Shown one piece after another: positions 41,108 to 50,197 of a stretch of 64,000 nucleotides of DNA (positions within the stretch are counted from its first letter, which is position 1; each line of letters opens with the position of its first letter). Location: NCBI GenBank assembly GCA_017399185.1, contig JAFQEA010000016.1, positions 85,264 to 149,263 on the forward strand, read 5' to 3'. The position numbers and the translations under genes are program-made. This DNA is from Clostridia bacterium (lineage in GTDB: Bacteria > Bacillota > Clostridia > Christensenellales > Borkfalkiaceae). The notes under the pieces are model-generated. The model was not told the DNA's origin, searched no databases, and was given only the letters and a program-made list of their open reading frames with translations.

Positions 41108-41823
41108 TGGCACTATTGGAGATTAAAAATTTAGTGGTATCATACGGATTCATCACCGCGCTTAAGGGGATAGATATTAACGTAGAAAAAGGTCAGATAG
41201 TCGCGCTTTTAGGTTCAAACGGTGCAGGTAAAACCACTACGCTTAAAACTATTTCGGGCGTAATTAAGCCACAAGCGGGTAAGATTTTGCTTGATGGTGC
41301 TGAAATCGACGGCAAAGCACCTTACAAGGTGGCTAAAGTTGGTGTAACCCAATCACCTGAAGGCAGACTTTTGTTCCCGGAACTCACTGTTGAAGACAAC
41401 CTGCGCGTAGGCGGATACACCGTTAAAAGCAAAGCAGAACTTGAAAAAAACTTTGAAAGGGTATATAATCTTTTCCCAATACTTAAAGAGCGTAAAAAGC
41501 AAATGGCAAACACCTTATCGGGTGGCGAACAGCAAATGGTTGCTATCGGCAGGGCGCTTATGTCAAGTCCAAAGATTTTGCTTTTAGATGAACCAAGTCT
41601 TGGTTTAGCGCCACTTATTATTGAAGAAATCTTTGAAGCTTTCAAGAAAATCAACGAAGAAGGTACAACAATTCTTATTGTAGAGCAAAACGCTTTACAA
41701 ACACTCAAAATTGCTGATTACGCTTACGTTTTAGAGCTTGGCAAAATCAGCATGCAAGGCCCTGCGGACGAGCTTATTAAAGACAGTAGGCTTGTTGAAG
41801 CTTACTTGGGCGGTAAAAATTAG
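41107..41823 (+). CDS. livF: LIV-type ABC transporter ATPase LivF
   Basis: 238 aa, normal length. Walker A GSNGAGKTT, signature LSGGEQQMVAIGRAL, Walker B ILLLDEPSLGL and H-loop IVEQNA, with the LivF-type GRLLFPELTVEDNL segment. It overlaps livG by one base (TAATG) and works as its partner in the ATPase pair. Confidence 0.93.
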   Translation: MALLEIKNLVVSYGFITALKGIDINVEKGQIVALLGSNGAGKTTTLKTISGVIKPQAGKILLDGAEIDGKAPYKVAKVGVTQSPEGRLLFPELTVEDNLRVGGYTVKSKAELEKNFERVYNLFPILKERKKQMANTLSGGEQQMVAIGRALMSSPKILLLDEPSLGLAPLIIEEIFEAFKKINEEGTTILIVEQNALQTLKIADYAYVLELGKISMQGPADELIKDSRLVEAYLGGKN

Positions 41824-41885
41824 TTTTAGAGCAAAAGCTTTAAATAAATAAAATAATGCCAAATGGCAAAAAAAAGGAGAAAATT

Positions 41886-43328
41886 ATGAAAAAGACACAC
41901 AAACTCTTGGCGATTTTATTAATCGTCTGCATGGCTCTCTGTGTTGTAGCTTGCGGTGACAATAGCGGCACAACTGAAAAACACGTTCAAGGTGTTGACA
42001 GGGTTAACCACGTAATCAAGATTGGTAACACAGCTGCTACTACAGGTGCGTTTGCTTCTGTAGGTGTTCCATTCAACTACGCACAAGAAGCTTACTTATG
42101 GTATTTTGAAAACCATACAGCTGGTTATTCAGATTCACTTGGTGCGAAGTATGGCTTTGAATTCGTTCACTATGATGATGAATTTAATGGTTCAAAGGGT
42201 TATACTTACACACAAAAATTAGTTGAAGACGATGAAGTTTTCGCTCTCGTTGGTCACTTTGGTTCAAACACTGTAGCAGCAACCGTTGACTACATTGAAG
42301 AACAAGGTATCCCTATGGTTTATGGTGTTTGCGGTGTTTCTGAACTTTATGACACAGAACGCAACATTATGACTGTTCAACCTATCTATGAAACAGAAGG
42401 TCGTTCAATGCTCGCTACTGCTTATGCTCCTGTTGAAGCTGGTGGTTTAGGCGGTACAAAAGTTGGTGTTATTTACACAACTGACGATGCTGGTTTCGGT
42501 ATGGTTGCTGGTATCAGAGAAGAAGAAAAGGCTCTTGGTAAAGCTGTTGTATATCAATCAACCGCTGCTGACGCAACTGACGATGCTGCACAAGTTGCTG
42601 CATTAAAGGCTGCTGGTTGCGACGTTGTTATCATCGCTACAAACCAAGCTCCATTCATCAGAATCGGTGCATCTTTCATTTCTCAAGGCTATGACAACGT
42701 TAAAATCATCACTTCTTACGTAAGCGCAAACGCTGCTGCTATGGGCGGTCTCGTTACTTCAGGCGTTATCACTGACACACGTGAAGTTTACGCAGGTGCA
42801 TGGCTCGTTACAGGTTCTGCTCCTACAGAAACAAAGGGTTGGGCAGATTTCGTTGAATTCGTTAAAGTTATGACACTTTACGATAAAGCACACGGTGTTG
42901 AATTAATTCCAAATATGCCAATGGTAAATCCTGTAACAGGTGATCCATATGACCTTCTTGACCTTTACTTTGGTACTCTCAATATGGAAACATTCCAATA
43001 CGAAAGATTTGATTGGGCTGCTGATGGCGTTTCTGCATACTTCTTAAACAGCTACGCTATGGCTGGTTACGTTTCTGCAAACGTATTCTGCCAAGGTTTA
43101 GAACGTATGAATGGTAAGGATCTCAACTGGGAAGACTTCATTTCTGCTATGGAAGAAGCTCCAATTAACGTTCCAATGGGTACTTCTGTAAGCTACGTTG
43201 GTGGCCAACGTATTGGTATCGACGCACTCGCACTCAACAAGTACACACCAGCTGATGCTGCTGCAGGTGGTTCTGTTTACCGTGGTATCACAGGTCTTGG
43301 CGAATTAGAAGCTGCTATCCGTGGCTAA
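41886..43328 (+). CDS. livJ: LIV-type substrate-binding lipoprotein LivJ-like
   Basis: ATG 41886 after AAAAAGGAG is chosen over an upstream in-frame ATG. The signal peptide ends at lipobox VVAC. The 480-aa periplasmic-binding type I fold shows IKIGNTAATTGAFASVGVPF and GHFGSNTVAATVDYIEEQG, as in amino-acid and carboxylate receptors. The ligand cannot be told; genes around it point to an acid that becomes a CoA ester. Its codons (GGT, GCT, CGT) are strongly biased, unlike neighbours, suggesting very high expression. A GC-rich terminator follows. Confidence 0.9.
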   Translation: MKKTHKLLAILLIVCMALCVVACGDNSGTTEKHVQGVDRVNHVIKIGNTAATTGAFASVGVPFNYAQEAYLWYFENHTAGYSDSLGAKYGFEFVHYDDEFNGSKGYTYTQKLVEDDEVFALVGHFGSNTVAATVDYIEEQGIPMVYGVCGVSELYDTERNIMTVQPIYETEGRSMLATAYAPVEAGGLGGTKVGVIYTTDDAGFGMVAGIREEEKALGKAVVYQSTAADATDDAAQVAALKAAGCDVVIIATNQAPFIRIGASFISQGYDNVKIITSYVSANAAAMGGLVTSGVITDTREVYAGAWLVTGSAPTETKGWADFVEFVKVMTLYDKAHGVELIPNMPMVNPVTGDPYDLLDLYFGTLNMETFQYERFDWAADGVSAYFLNSYAMAGYVSANVFCQGLERMNGKDLNWEDFISAMEEAPINVPMGTSVSYVGGQRIGIDALALNKYTPADAAAGGSVYRGITGLGELEAAIRG

Positions 43329-43359
43329 TTTTAGCACAAGATAAAAGTTTAACAAACTT

Positions 43360-43407
43360 AAAAACCTTATCGTGGTGGGGCTTTTGCCCCACCACCGTAA
43401 TGGTTTT
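43360..43407 (+). terminator. Strong terminator after livJ
   Basis: GGTGGGGC-TTTT-GCCCCACC inside an outer AAAACC/GGTTTT pair, then TTTT. It would separate the transporter mRNA from the CoA-transferase genes or cap a livJ-rich transcript. A second hairpin AATAAAGTGC/GCACTTTATT lies at ~43468-43493. Confidence 0.8.
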
Positions 43408-43553
43408 TACTAAACAAAACCTGAATAATAATTCTCAATTTAAAAATACGTTAAAAAATAAACTCAATAAAGTGCAACGGGCACTTTATTTAATAAAAAA
43501 AAGCCTTTAATGGGCAAAACCTAAACTTGAAAATAATTGGGGGGAAACTACCT

Positions 43554-44870
43554 ATGGAATATAAAGATAAACTTATAACATTACAACAAGCGCTTGATTT
43601 AGTTCAAGACGGCGACTACATCGTTTTAGGTATGGCGGCAAGCGATCCTATTGAATTTTCAACGCACCTTCACGAAATCGCACCAAGGATTAACGAAGTA
43701 ACAGTTTCAAACTGCTTACCAATGTGCGCTGCAGAGTATATTGACAACCCTGAATTAAGAAGCAAATTCAATATCGAAAGCTGGTTCTATAACGGCTCAC
43801 TCCGCAAAAACTCACCACACGGTAATATCTCGTTTATTCCAAACCACTTACACTTTGCATCTTCAAAGCGTTTAGCTTACCGCAAGCCTGACGTTTTCGT
43901 TGCAAACGCATCAATGCCCGATAAGCACGGCTACGTTTCGCTTCTCGGCAACACTTATGAAATCGACCATATCCGCGCTGCAAAAACGGTTATTTTGGAA
44001 ATCAACCCTAACATCCCAAGATGCTTTGGGGATTCCAATATCCACATTAGCGAGATTGACTATTTAGTTGAATGTAACTATCCTGCACCGGTTATCCCTG
44101 AAGGCCCAATCGGCGAAAAGGACGCTATTATCGGTAAGTACATTTCAGAATATATTAAAGACGGCGACTGTATCCAAATCGGTATCGGCGGTATTCCTGA
44201 CGCTGTTGTTGCATCACTTTTTGACAAAAAGAACCTTGGCGTTCATACCGAAATGATGACAACCGGTATTATGAAGCTTGCTAAAGCAGGCGTTGTAACC
44301 TGTGCTAACAAGCAAATCAACCAACACAGAATCTGCGCAACCTTTATCGCAGGTACTAAAGAGCTTTACGAATACGTTGACGATAACCCGTTTGTTGAAG
44401 TCCACAACGGCGCTTACACAAACAATCCGTTCGTAATCGCACAAAACGACAACCAGGTTTCAATCAACACCACGTTAGAAGTTGACTTAACAGGTCAATG
44501 CGCTTCCGAATCATTAGGCAGCAAGCAATTCTCTGGTGCGGGCGGACAAGCTGACACGGCAGTTGGTGCTAAACTTTCTAAAAACGGCCGTTCATTTATT
44601 GCTTTATACTCAACGGCAATGGTTAAAAACCCTGCAACGGGCGAAAGAGAAGAAAAATCAAAGATCGTTGCTCAACTTGCAACGGGCGCGGTTGTTACAC
44701 TTCCCAGACAAGACCTTGACTATTTGGTAACCGAATACGGCTGTGTTAACTTAACCGGTACTTCCACCTATGAAAGGGTTGAACGCATTATCTCGGTTGC
44801 ACATCCAAAGTTCAGAGAACAGCTTTGGGAAGACGCTATAAAAGCAGGCATTATCGGTAAACGCAAATAA
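43554..44870 (+). CDS. Acetyl-CoA hydrolase/CoA-transferase (butyryl- or 4-hydroxybutyrate-type)
   Basis: ATG 43554 follows TGGGGGGAAA; an upstream TTG gives a spurious N-extension. The 438-aa protein belongs to the Cat1/But/AbfT family: active-site Glu in LGVHTEMMTTG (~231), GxGGQxD-type loop SGAGGQADTAVGA and CoA-binding VNLTGTSTYERV. It moves CoA between acetate and a short-chain acid, either releasing butyrate with acetyl-CoA formation or activating an imported acid. Which direction and acid are used cannot be told. ATG 44882 of the hydrolase follows 12 bases later. Confidence 0.88.
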   Translation: MEYKDKLITLQQALDLVQDGDYIVLGMAASDPIEFSTHLHEIAPRINEVTVSNCLPMCAAEYIDNPELRSKFNIESWFYNGSLRKNSPHGNISFIPNHLHFASSKRLAYRKPDVFVANASMPDKHGYVSLLGNTYEIDHIRAAKTVILEINPNIPRCFGDSNIHISEIDYLVECNYPAPVIPEGPIGEKDAIIGKYISEYIKDGDCIQIGIGGIPDAVVASLFDKKNLGVHTEMMTTGIMKLAKAGVVTCANKQINQHRICATFIAGTKELYEYVDDNPFVEVHNGAYTNNPFVIAQNDNQVSINTTLEVDLTGQCASESLGSKQFSGAGGQADTAVGAKLSKNGRSFIALYSTAMVKNPATGEREEKSKIVAQLATGAVVTLPRQDLDYLVTEYGCVNLTGTSTYERVERIISVAHPKFREQLWEDAIKAGIIGKRK

Positions 44871-44881
44871 GGGGATAAATT

Positions 44882-45754
44882 ATGAAAAAAACCATTTCTA
44901 TCGGCAATGAAACTATTGCATACATCGACAGGGGCGAAGGCGAAGTTATCTTAATGATTCACGGCAATATGTCGTCATCAGTACATTATCTTCCGCTTAT
45001 CGAAAAATTAAGCCCGAAATTCAGATGTGTCGCGCTCGACTTAAGGGGCTTTGGCGACAGCACCTATAACAGCCGCTTTGATAGCTTGAAAGAGCTTTCT
45101 GAAGACGTTAACTTGTTCATAGAAGCTTTAGGCATTGACTCCTGCTACGTTATCGGCTGGTCAACGGGCGGCGGTATTGGCCTTCAGCTTGCTGCAGACC
45201 ACCCTGAAAAGGTTAAAAAATACTTCTCAATCGAAGGCGCAAGCCACAGGGGTTATCCCGTTTACGTAAAAGACGCAAAATTCAAGTCAACAGGCAAGGC
45301 TTACGCTACAAAGGAAGACCTTGCTAAAGACCCAATGCAGGTTGCACCAATGCTTGCAATCTTCAACAAAAAGGATGCTTCCTTAATGGCTTCCGTTTGG
45401 GATGCAACAATCTACACGGTAAACAAGCCTTCAAAGGAAGACAGCGCTTTATGGATTGAAGAAACCTTAAAGCAAAGAAACCTTGTTGATATCGACTGGT
45501 CACTTGCAACCTTTAATATGTCAAACGACGCAACGCCTTACGGCTTGGGTGACGGCAGTATCGCAAAGGTTAAATGCCCAACTGCTTTCACCACGGGCGA
45601 AAAGGACGTTGTCGTTCCAAACTATATGGTAATGGATAACTATAACGCTTTAAGGGAAAACGCTAAACTTTACGCGTATCCAAACTGCGGTCACTCACCA
45701 ATGGTTGACTGTCTGGATACCTTGGCAAAGGACGTTGAAGAATTTTTTGCGTAA
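44882..45754 (+). CDS. Alpha/beta-hydrolase 1
   Basis: 290 aa. Nucleophile elbow GWSTGG (~Ser 97), oxyanion segment HGNMSS, acidic residue near GEKDVVV and catalytic His in NCGHSPMVD. Cytoplasmic (no signal). Candidates are thioesterase, ester or C-C hydrolase; its place in an acyl-CoA cluster suggests a CoA-thioester or ester substrate. Possibly co-transcribed with the CoA-transferase. Confidence 0.85.
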   Translation: MKKTISIGNETIAYIDRGEGEVILMIHGNMSSSVHYLPLIEKLSPKFRCVALDLRGFGDSTYNSRFDSLKELSEDVNLFIEALGIDSCYVIGWSTGGGIGLQLAADHPEKVKKYFSIEGASHRGYPVYVKDAKFKSTGKAYATKEDLAKDPMQVAPMLAIFNKKDASLMASVWDATIYTVNKPSKEDSALWIEETLKQRNLVDIDWSLATFNMSNDATPYGLGDGSIAKVKCPTAFTTGEKDVVVPNYMVMDNYNALRENAKLYAYPNCGHSPMVDCLDTLAKDVEEFFA

Positions 45755-45769
45755 TCAAAATTGCTTGAT

Positions 45770-45789
45770 AAGGGGCTTATAGGCCCCTT
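45770..45789 (+). terminator. Small hairpin AAGGGGC-TTATAG-GCCCCTT
   Basis: A perfect 7-bp stem between the two hydrolase genes without a long T-run, so termination would be weak. The TTATAGG loop echoes the centre of the dispersed motif. Confidence 0.5.
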
Positions 45790-45813
45790 TATGCATAAAT
45801 ATAGGGGTGTACT

Positions 45814-46635
45814 ATGTTTTTTAATTCATCAATAAACAAGAAAATTTATTACGAAATCCACGGTCAAGGTAACCCTGTGATTTTACTTAACGGTATCATG
45901 ATGTCAACCGCCAGTTGGAAGCCTTTTTTGCCTGCGCTTTCAAAAACCTGCAAGGTTATCTTGGTTGACCTTTTAGACATGGGGCAAAGCGATAACATGG
46001 CTGACCGTGAGCAATACGTACAACCGCTTCAGGCAGATATCTTAAGCGAATTCGTTGACCATTTAGGTCTTGAAAGGGTTAGCATTATGGGTATTTCTTA
46101 CGGTGGAGAAGTTGCTATTGAGTTTGCTTGTAAATATCCGCAAAAGTTGGCAAAATTAATGCTGTTTAATACGGCGGCTTACACGTCTGATAGACTTTGG
46201 GCTTCAGGCGAAGGCTGGAACGCTGTTGGCGAAACCTTAAACGGCGAAGCATACTACGCCGTAACTATCCCTTATTTTTATTCGGTTAAGTTTTTTGACG
46301 AGCATAAGGAGTGGATGGACGGCAGAAAGCAGGTTTTATCAACCCTGTTTTCAAGCTTTGACTTCCAGGACAGAATGCGCCGCTTGGTTTTAAGCACAAA
46401 AGATTACGACTATCGTGACAGGCTTTGTGAAATCAAAGCCCCAACCTTGATTTTAGGCTGTCTTGCAGATACCATTATCCCTATCAAGGACCAGCAGTAT
46501 TTGCACGAACATATAAAGGGCAGTCACTTTGTGGTTATACCTGACGCAGGGCATTGCTCTATGCTTGAAAAGCCTGAAATCTTTGTAACGCTTATTAGCG
46601 GCTTTGTTAATATCACCGAAGACATTAATATCTAA
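45814..46635 (+). CDS. Alpha/beta-hydrolase 2
   Basis: 273 aa. Nucleophile elbow GISYGG (~Ser 95), acidic residue near LADTIIP and His in DAGHCSMLEKPE. It is only distantly similar to hydrolase 1, so not a recent duplicate. It is the last gene of the cluster, followed by dispersed motif copy 7 and two terminators. Substrate unknown. Confidence 0.85.
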   Translation: MFFNSSINKKIYYEIHGQGNPVILLNGIMMSTASWKPFLPALSKTCKVILVDLLDMGQSDNMADREQYVQPLQADILSEFVDHLGLERVSIMGISYGGEVAIEFACKYPQKLAKLMLFNTAAYTSDRLWASGEGWNAVGETLNGEAYYAVTIPYFYSVKFFDEHKEWMDGRKQVLSTLFSSFDFQDRMRRLVLSTKDYDYRDRLCEIKAPTLILGCLADTIIPIKDQQYLHEHIKGSHFVVIPDAGHCSMLEKPEIFVTLISGFVNITEDINI

Positions 46636-46637
46636 AA

Positions 46638-46657
46638 GTCGGTCTATAAGCCGTTTA
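46638..46657 (+). repeat. Dispersed palindromic motif, copy 7 (intergenic)
   Basis: GTCGGTCTATAAGCCGTTTA, three bases after the hydrolase stop; one change in the GATTA end. Confidence 0.75.
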
Positions 46658-46663
46658 TCAAAC

Positions 46664-46726
46664 AAAAAGCACCCCAAAAGGGTGCTTTTAGCATATTAAA
46701 AAAGCACCGCAATCGCGGTGCTTTTT
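46664..46726. terminator. Tandem bidirectional terminators
   Basis: AAAAAGCACCC-CAAAA-GGGTGCTTTT (46664-46689) and AAAAAAGCACCGC-AAT-CGCGGTGCTTTTT (46698-46726) separate converging transcription units. Confidence 0.85.
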
Positions 46727-46757
46727 CGTTAGGTGGAAGATATCTATTAATTGCAGA

Positions 46758-47948
46758 TTATTCTGCGGGTGTTTCTTCAGTCCAGTTGTTTTTGTTAGCG
46801 TAAGCGTATTCTTCTTCAAAGGTTGTGATGAATTCGTTATAAGCCGCTTCAACACCTTCCGTTACGTCTTGTTCAATGCTTTCAAAGGTTTTATTAAGGA
46901 TTTCAAGCTGGACTTCAAGCATAGATTTTAAGCTTGAATAGATTGTTTCAATCGTTTGCTTAATTACAGCAGCAGCTTGTTCCATAGCAGCCTTTGTTGC
47001 AGCCTTGACAGATTCAAGTGCGGCTTCAGCTTGCTCGTATTTTTCCTTTAAAAGTTCAGGGTCCATACCTTCTGTTGCCGATAAGAAAGCTTGTTTAGCT
47101 TCAACGTAGCTATTAAGCATTGCTTGGTATTGACCTTCTGCACTCAAAAGTGCTTCAGCGTATTGTGTCTTGAATTCATCAAACGCCGCGGTAAGCTTTG
47201 TAAGCTGTTCAGCAAAGGTTGATTCAATCATGGTTTTAATAATCATGCTTTGCTCTTTAGCAACGTCGATTAAAGCAAGTAGCTCTGCTTTTTTGATTTC
47301 GATTGCGCGTTCTACGTAATAAAACTCTTTGATTTGTTCGTTAACAAAAGCTTCGGTTTCAATTCTTGATTTTTCTAAAAGTTTGATAAGTTCAGCTTCT
47401 GTTTTAGCGGAAATTTCTTCAACGTCAAGCTCTTGCATGCAGTTGCTGACTAAAGCAACAAGCTCTTCTTTTTGCATTTTTGCGTAATTTAATGAAACTT
47501 CAACGCCTTCAAGATAGCTTTCAATATAGCTGTTTGCACTTGCTAAAACCTTGTCGTATAAAGCTTGTGCTGTTTCGCCGGAGATAGAAACTGTGATTGC
47601 GTTCTGGTCGATTTCAGCGCTGCCTTCAATTAAGAAGCCTTGTTCCTTTGAAAGCTTAATGAAAAGGTTAACCGCATCTTCTGCGGACAAGCCCTTGAAG
47701 TTTTCAAGCGAAATAATAAGATAGCCGTCTTCGTTGAGTGCGTTAACCGTTACAACGTTGTTCTCACCGTCAAGGATAAATTCAATTTCAGGGTTGAGCG
47801 AAAGGCTCATAACGGTCTGGCTTTCTTTTCTTGGTGTGTCACCGCCCGGTGTGTCACCGCCCGGGTTGTTTTGCTTACAGCCCGCAAAAAGCATTGTGGA
47901 AAGTATTGCCACAAGTAGTACGGAAATAATTGCAGTAAATTTTTTCAT
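46758..47948 (-). CDS. RsgI-domain lipoprotein (396 aa)
   Basis: The signal peptide ends at lipobox FAGC. After a GGDTPGGDTP linker, residues ~45-130 (MSLSLNPEIEFILDGENNVV, NALNEDGYLI) closely follow the extracellular middle domain of RsgI anti-sigma factors, as also present in the neighbouring anti-sigma. The remaining ~260 residues are a long E/A/K-rich helix or coiled coil. It is outside the membrane but has no sigma-binding part. It could compete for or share the signal sensed by the anti-sigma. ATG 47948 follows AGGAGAT; the gap to the anti-sigma gene is 25 bases. Confidence 0.75.
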   Translation of the reverse strand: MKKFTAIISVLLVAILSTMLFAGCKQNNPGGDTPGGDTPRKESQTVMSLSLNPEIEFILDGENNVVTVNALNEDGYLIISLENFKGLSAEDAVNLFIKLSKEQGFLIEGSAEIDQNAITVSISGETAQALYDKVLASANSYIESYLEGVEVSLNYAKMQKEELVALVSNCMQELDVEEISAKTEAELIKLLEKSRIETEAFVNEQIKEFYYVERAIEIKKAELLALIDVAKEQSMIIKTMIESTFAEQLTKLTAAFDEFKTQYAEALLSAEGQYQAMLNSYVEAKQAFLSATEGMDPELLKEKYEQAEAALESVKAATKAAMEQAAAVIKQTIETIYSSLKSMLEVQLEILNKTFESIEQDVTEGVEAAYNEFITTFEEEYAYANKNNWTEETPAE

Positions 47949-47973
47949 GTAAAAATCTCCTTATATGTTATTA

Positions 47974-49287
47974 TTAATTATTTGTTTGGTTTTCGATTGT
48001 GAGCTGTGCTAAAATCGCAACAAGCTCCGGTATGCTTTTTTCAGCCAACTGCGTTTTGTCAAGCGTTGGGTCAAGCGCCAAAATGCTGTCTATAATAACA
48101 AGCTTTGCCGGGTCGATTTCAGGCTGGCTGTCGTCAGGTCTGTCAGGCCCGTCGGGTTTGTTAGGTTCGCTTGGGTAATCCTTTGGCGGAAGCTTTGACG
48201 AAAGGGCAAAATATCTTGATAAAAGCTGCATATAGCTTTGTTTTGCCAAGTCCTTTTCGTCTAAAGCAGGGTCAAGCTTGATGATTTCCTGTATCAAAAG
48301 GTACTTATTAACTGAAACGTTAAGCTTTTGAGCCGCCAAAATATCTTCTTCACTTGGTGCGTTGTCAAAGTCTGACAGCATGGTGTAATAAAAAGTCTTA
48401 AGGTCGGCAACAGACATTTCAAGAAGCTGCTGTTTAGTAACGTTTGTCAAGCCGATAGCTTCAGCAGTCTGCAAAATAGAGCTTACAAGCAGATATTTTG
48501 AAGGCGAAATATTTTCGCTTTGGGCACTTTGTATAACGTCCTGGGTTAAAACGTCCTGCCAGGCATCTATAGTGCCGACGATTGCGGTAATGCTTGAATT
48601 TATTAATTCGTCAACGCTTTGGCTGTCGTCAAGCTGTGTAAGCTGCGCGATTAAGTCAAGCTTGTATGGTGAAACGTTTTTGTCTTTAGCGTTGTCAACC
48701 TGTTCTTTAGTGAGCGTTGTGAAGATAATTTCAAGATGCTTGCCAAGACTGGTTGCTTTTTCTTCAATCTTTTTGGTAAGGGCTGAAATCTTTTCTTCAA
48801 GGTGCTTATCCTTTTTGGAATAACCGCTTATCGCAACGACTGCGCCTTCGGGCAGGTAATCCTGTCTTTCAAGCTCCAAAATGGTAAGTGTAGTTGCTTC
48901 TTCAAGCGATTTTCCCTTTAAATCAAGGTCTTTGATAAGCACTGCGCCGTCTTCGTTTACTTCGTTAACGCGCCTTACTTTGCCAAAGCGGTTAACGACA
49001 AGCTCTATTGACGGGTTAACGTCAAGATAATAGGTTGCGTAGTTTTGATTTGCAAGGCCCAAATAGGTTGAAAGCCCGCTTACCATAATCAAAAGACAGC
49101 AAGCAATAAGCGCTAAACCTTTGTAATTAACCCCGCCAAGCAGGCGTTTGTCTTCTGCTGACTTTTTGGTGGGCGCTTCAAAAGCGGTGGCTTGGGCGCG
49201 TGCTATAATTTGTTCCTTTAAGCCCTTATCAGGGGCAAAATCAGCGCTATTTTGTAAAAACATATCTTCAATCTTGTTCTTATTCAT
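47974..49287 (-). CDS. RsgI-like transmembrane anti-sigma factor
   Basis: 437 aa. The cytoplasmic N terminus (~1-55) should bind the sigma factor; one membrane helix follows (GLALIACCLLIMVSGLSTYL). Then comes the RsgI middle domain (YYLDVNPSIELVVNRFGKVR, VNEVNEDG). From ~190 on, four diverged repeats of ~45 residues share NVSxxKYLLI and LAxxSxxxLL patterns, split by a P/D-rich linker. It overlaps the sigma gene by 8 bases. The ectodomain repeats may sense a cell-surface or polysaccharide signal (inference from the RsgI family). Confidence 0.82.
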   Translation of the reverse strand: MNKNKIEDMFLQNSADFAPDKGLKEQIIARAQATAFEAPTKKSAEDKRLLGGVNYKGLALIACCLLIMVSGLSTYLGLANQNYATYYLDVNPSIELVVNRFGKVRRVNEVNEDGAVLIKDLDLKGKSLEEATTLTILELERQDYLPEGAVVAISGYSKKDKHLEEKISALTKKIEEKATSLGKHLEIIFTTLTKEQVDNAKDKNVSPYKLDLIAQLTQLDDSQSVDELINSSITAIVGTIDAWQDVLTQDVIQSAQSENISPSKYLLVSSILQTAEAIGLTNVTKQQLLEMSVADLKTFYYTMLSDFDNAPSEEDILAAQKLNVSVNKYLLIQEIIKLDPALDEKDLAKQSYMQLLSRYFALSSKLPPKDYPSEPNKPDGPDRPDDSQPEIDPAKLVIIDSILALDPTLDKTQLAEKSIPELVAILAQLTIENQTNN

Positions 49288-49843
49288 CGTCGTTACCCCC
49301 TTTTAAGTGTTTTTGTAATTTTTTAAGTGAGTTGTGGTATTGCCACCTTACCGTTGTTTCAAGTGCCTTTTCCGCCCGTGCAATATCCTTAAACTTAAGC
49401 TGATGCACCGCGTGCATTATAACGATGCGGTACTCGTGCGGGTTAAGCACGGCTTTTGCTACCTTAAAAATATGGCTTTGACCTACGTTTTCAAGCTGTG
49501 CGTCATACTCGCCGTCAAAAACGCGGGTGGCTGCAGGGTCTGTAAAGTCCACAGCAGTTTCTCTTTTGCGCTTTTTAAGAAGGTTCAAGCAAGTGTTTTT
49601 CGTGATGGTATATAACCAGTTGAAGCCGTTTTTGCCGTTAAAAAGGTGAATTTTGCGTTTTACCAGTACGAACACGTCAGACAGCGCGTCTTCTGCGTCC
49701 TGCTTGTTTTTAAAGTAACCGTAGCAAAGCCCGTAAAGCTTTGGTGCGGCTAAATCGTAAATTTCCGATAAAGCCTGATTGTTTCCCTTTTTAAGGTCTG
49801 AAAGCAGCGTATTTAATTGTAATGAAAGTGTGTGTTCAGCCAT
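49280..49843 (-). CDS. ECF-type RNA polymerase sigma factor
   Basis: 187 aa. Region 2 (ALSEIYDLAAPKLYGLCYGY, KNKQDAEDALSDVFV, FNWLYTITKNTCLNLLKKRK) and region 4 (FKDIARAEKALETTVRWQYH) are present without region 3, typical of ECF factors. Unlike many, region 4 lacks a clean GxS HTH motif. It is followed by its membrane anti-sigma in an overlapping gene, so it is held inactive until an outside signal arrives. Confidence 0.87.
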   Translation of the reverse strand: MAEHTLSLQLNTLLSDLKKGNNQALSEIYDLAAPKLYGLCYGYFKNKQDAEDALSDVFVLVKRKIHLFNGKNGFNWLYTITKNTCLNLLKKRKRETAVDFTDPAATRVFDGEYDAQLENVGQSHIFKVAKAVLNPHEYRIVIMHAVHQLKFKDIARAEKALETTVRWQYHNSLKKLQKHLKGGNDDE

Positions 49844-50197
49844 TACTTCCCCTTGTAATCCCCATTAACTAATATGGCCGTTTAAATGCGGCACGGATTG
49901 CCGTCTTGCTTTTGCATAATATACAACGGTCAATCGGGTTTTGTTTGGAATTTTTGTAAATTTTATCTATTTTTTAAAGCAAAATTATTTTAGACCAAAA
50001 GGTAGAAAATGTCCAACAAAAACCTTAAAAGGGCGGGCAATTATTTTTTGTAATATTTTATATAGGCTTTTTCTTCTCAAAAAAACCATTATAAACAAAA
50101 AAAAGCTTGCCGCGCTGCTATTTTTAAGAGGGCAAGCTAATATTTTACTCATACAAAAAGGGCCCTTAAAGAGCCCTTTAAAAGTGGTTGCTATTTT
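49844..50197. other. Intergenic region with two hairpins
   Basis: It should hold the sigma-operon promoter. AGCTTGCC/GGCAAGCT (~50104-50138) and AAAAGGGC/GCCCTTT (50156-50180) are hairpins, the latter being the terminator of the minus-strand beta-propeller gene. No convincing gene. Confidence 0.5.
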
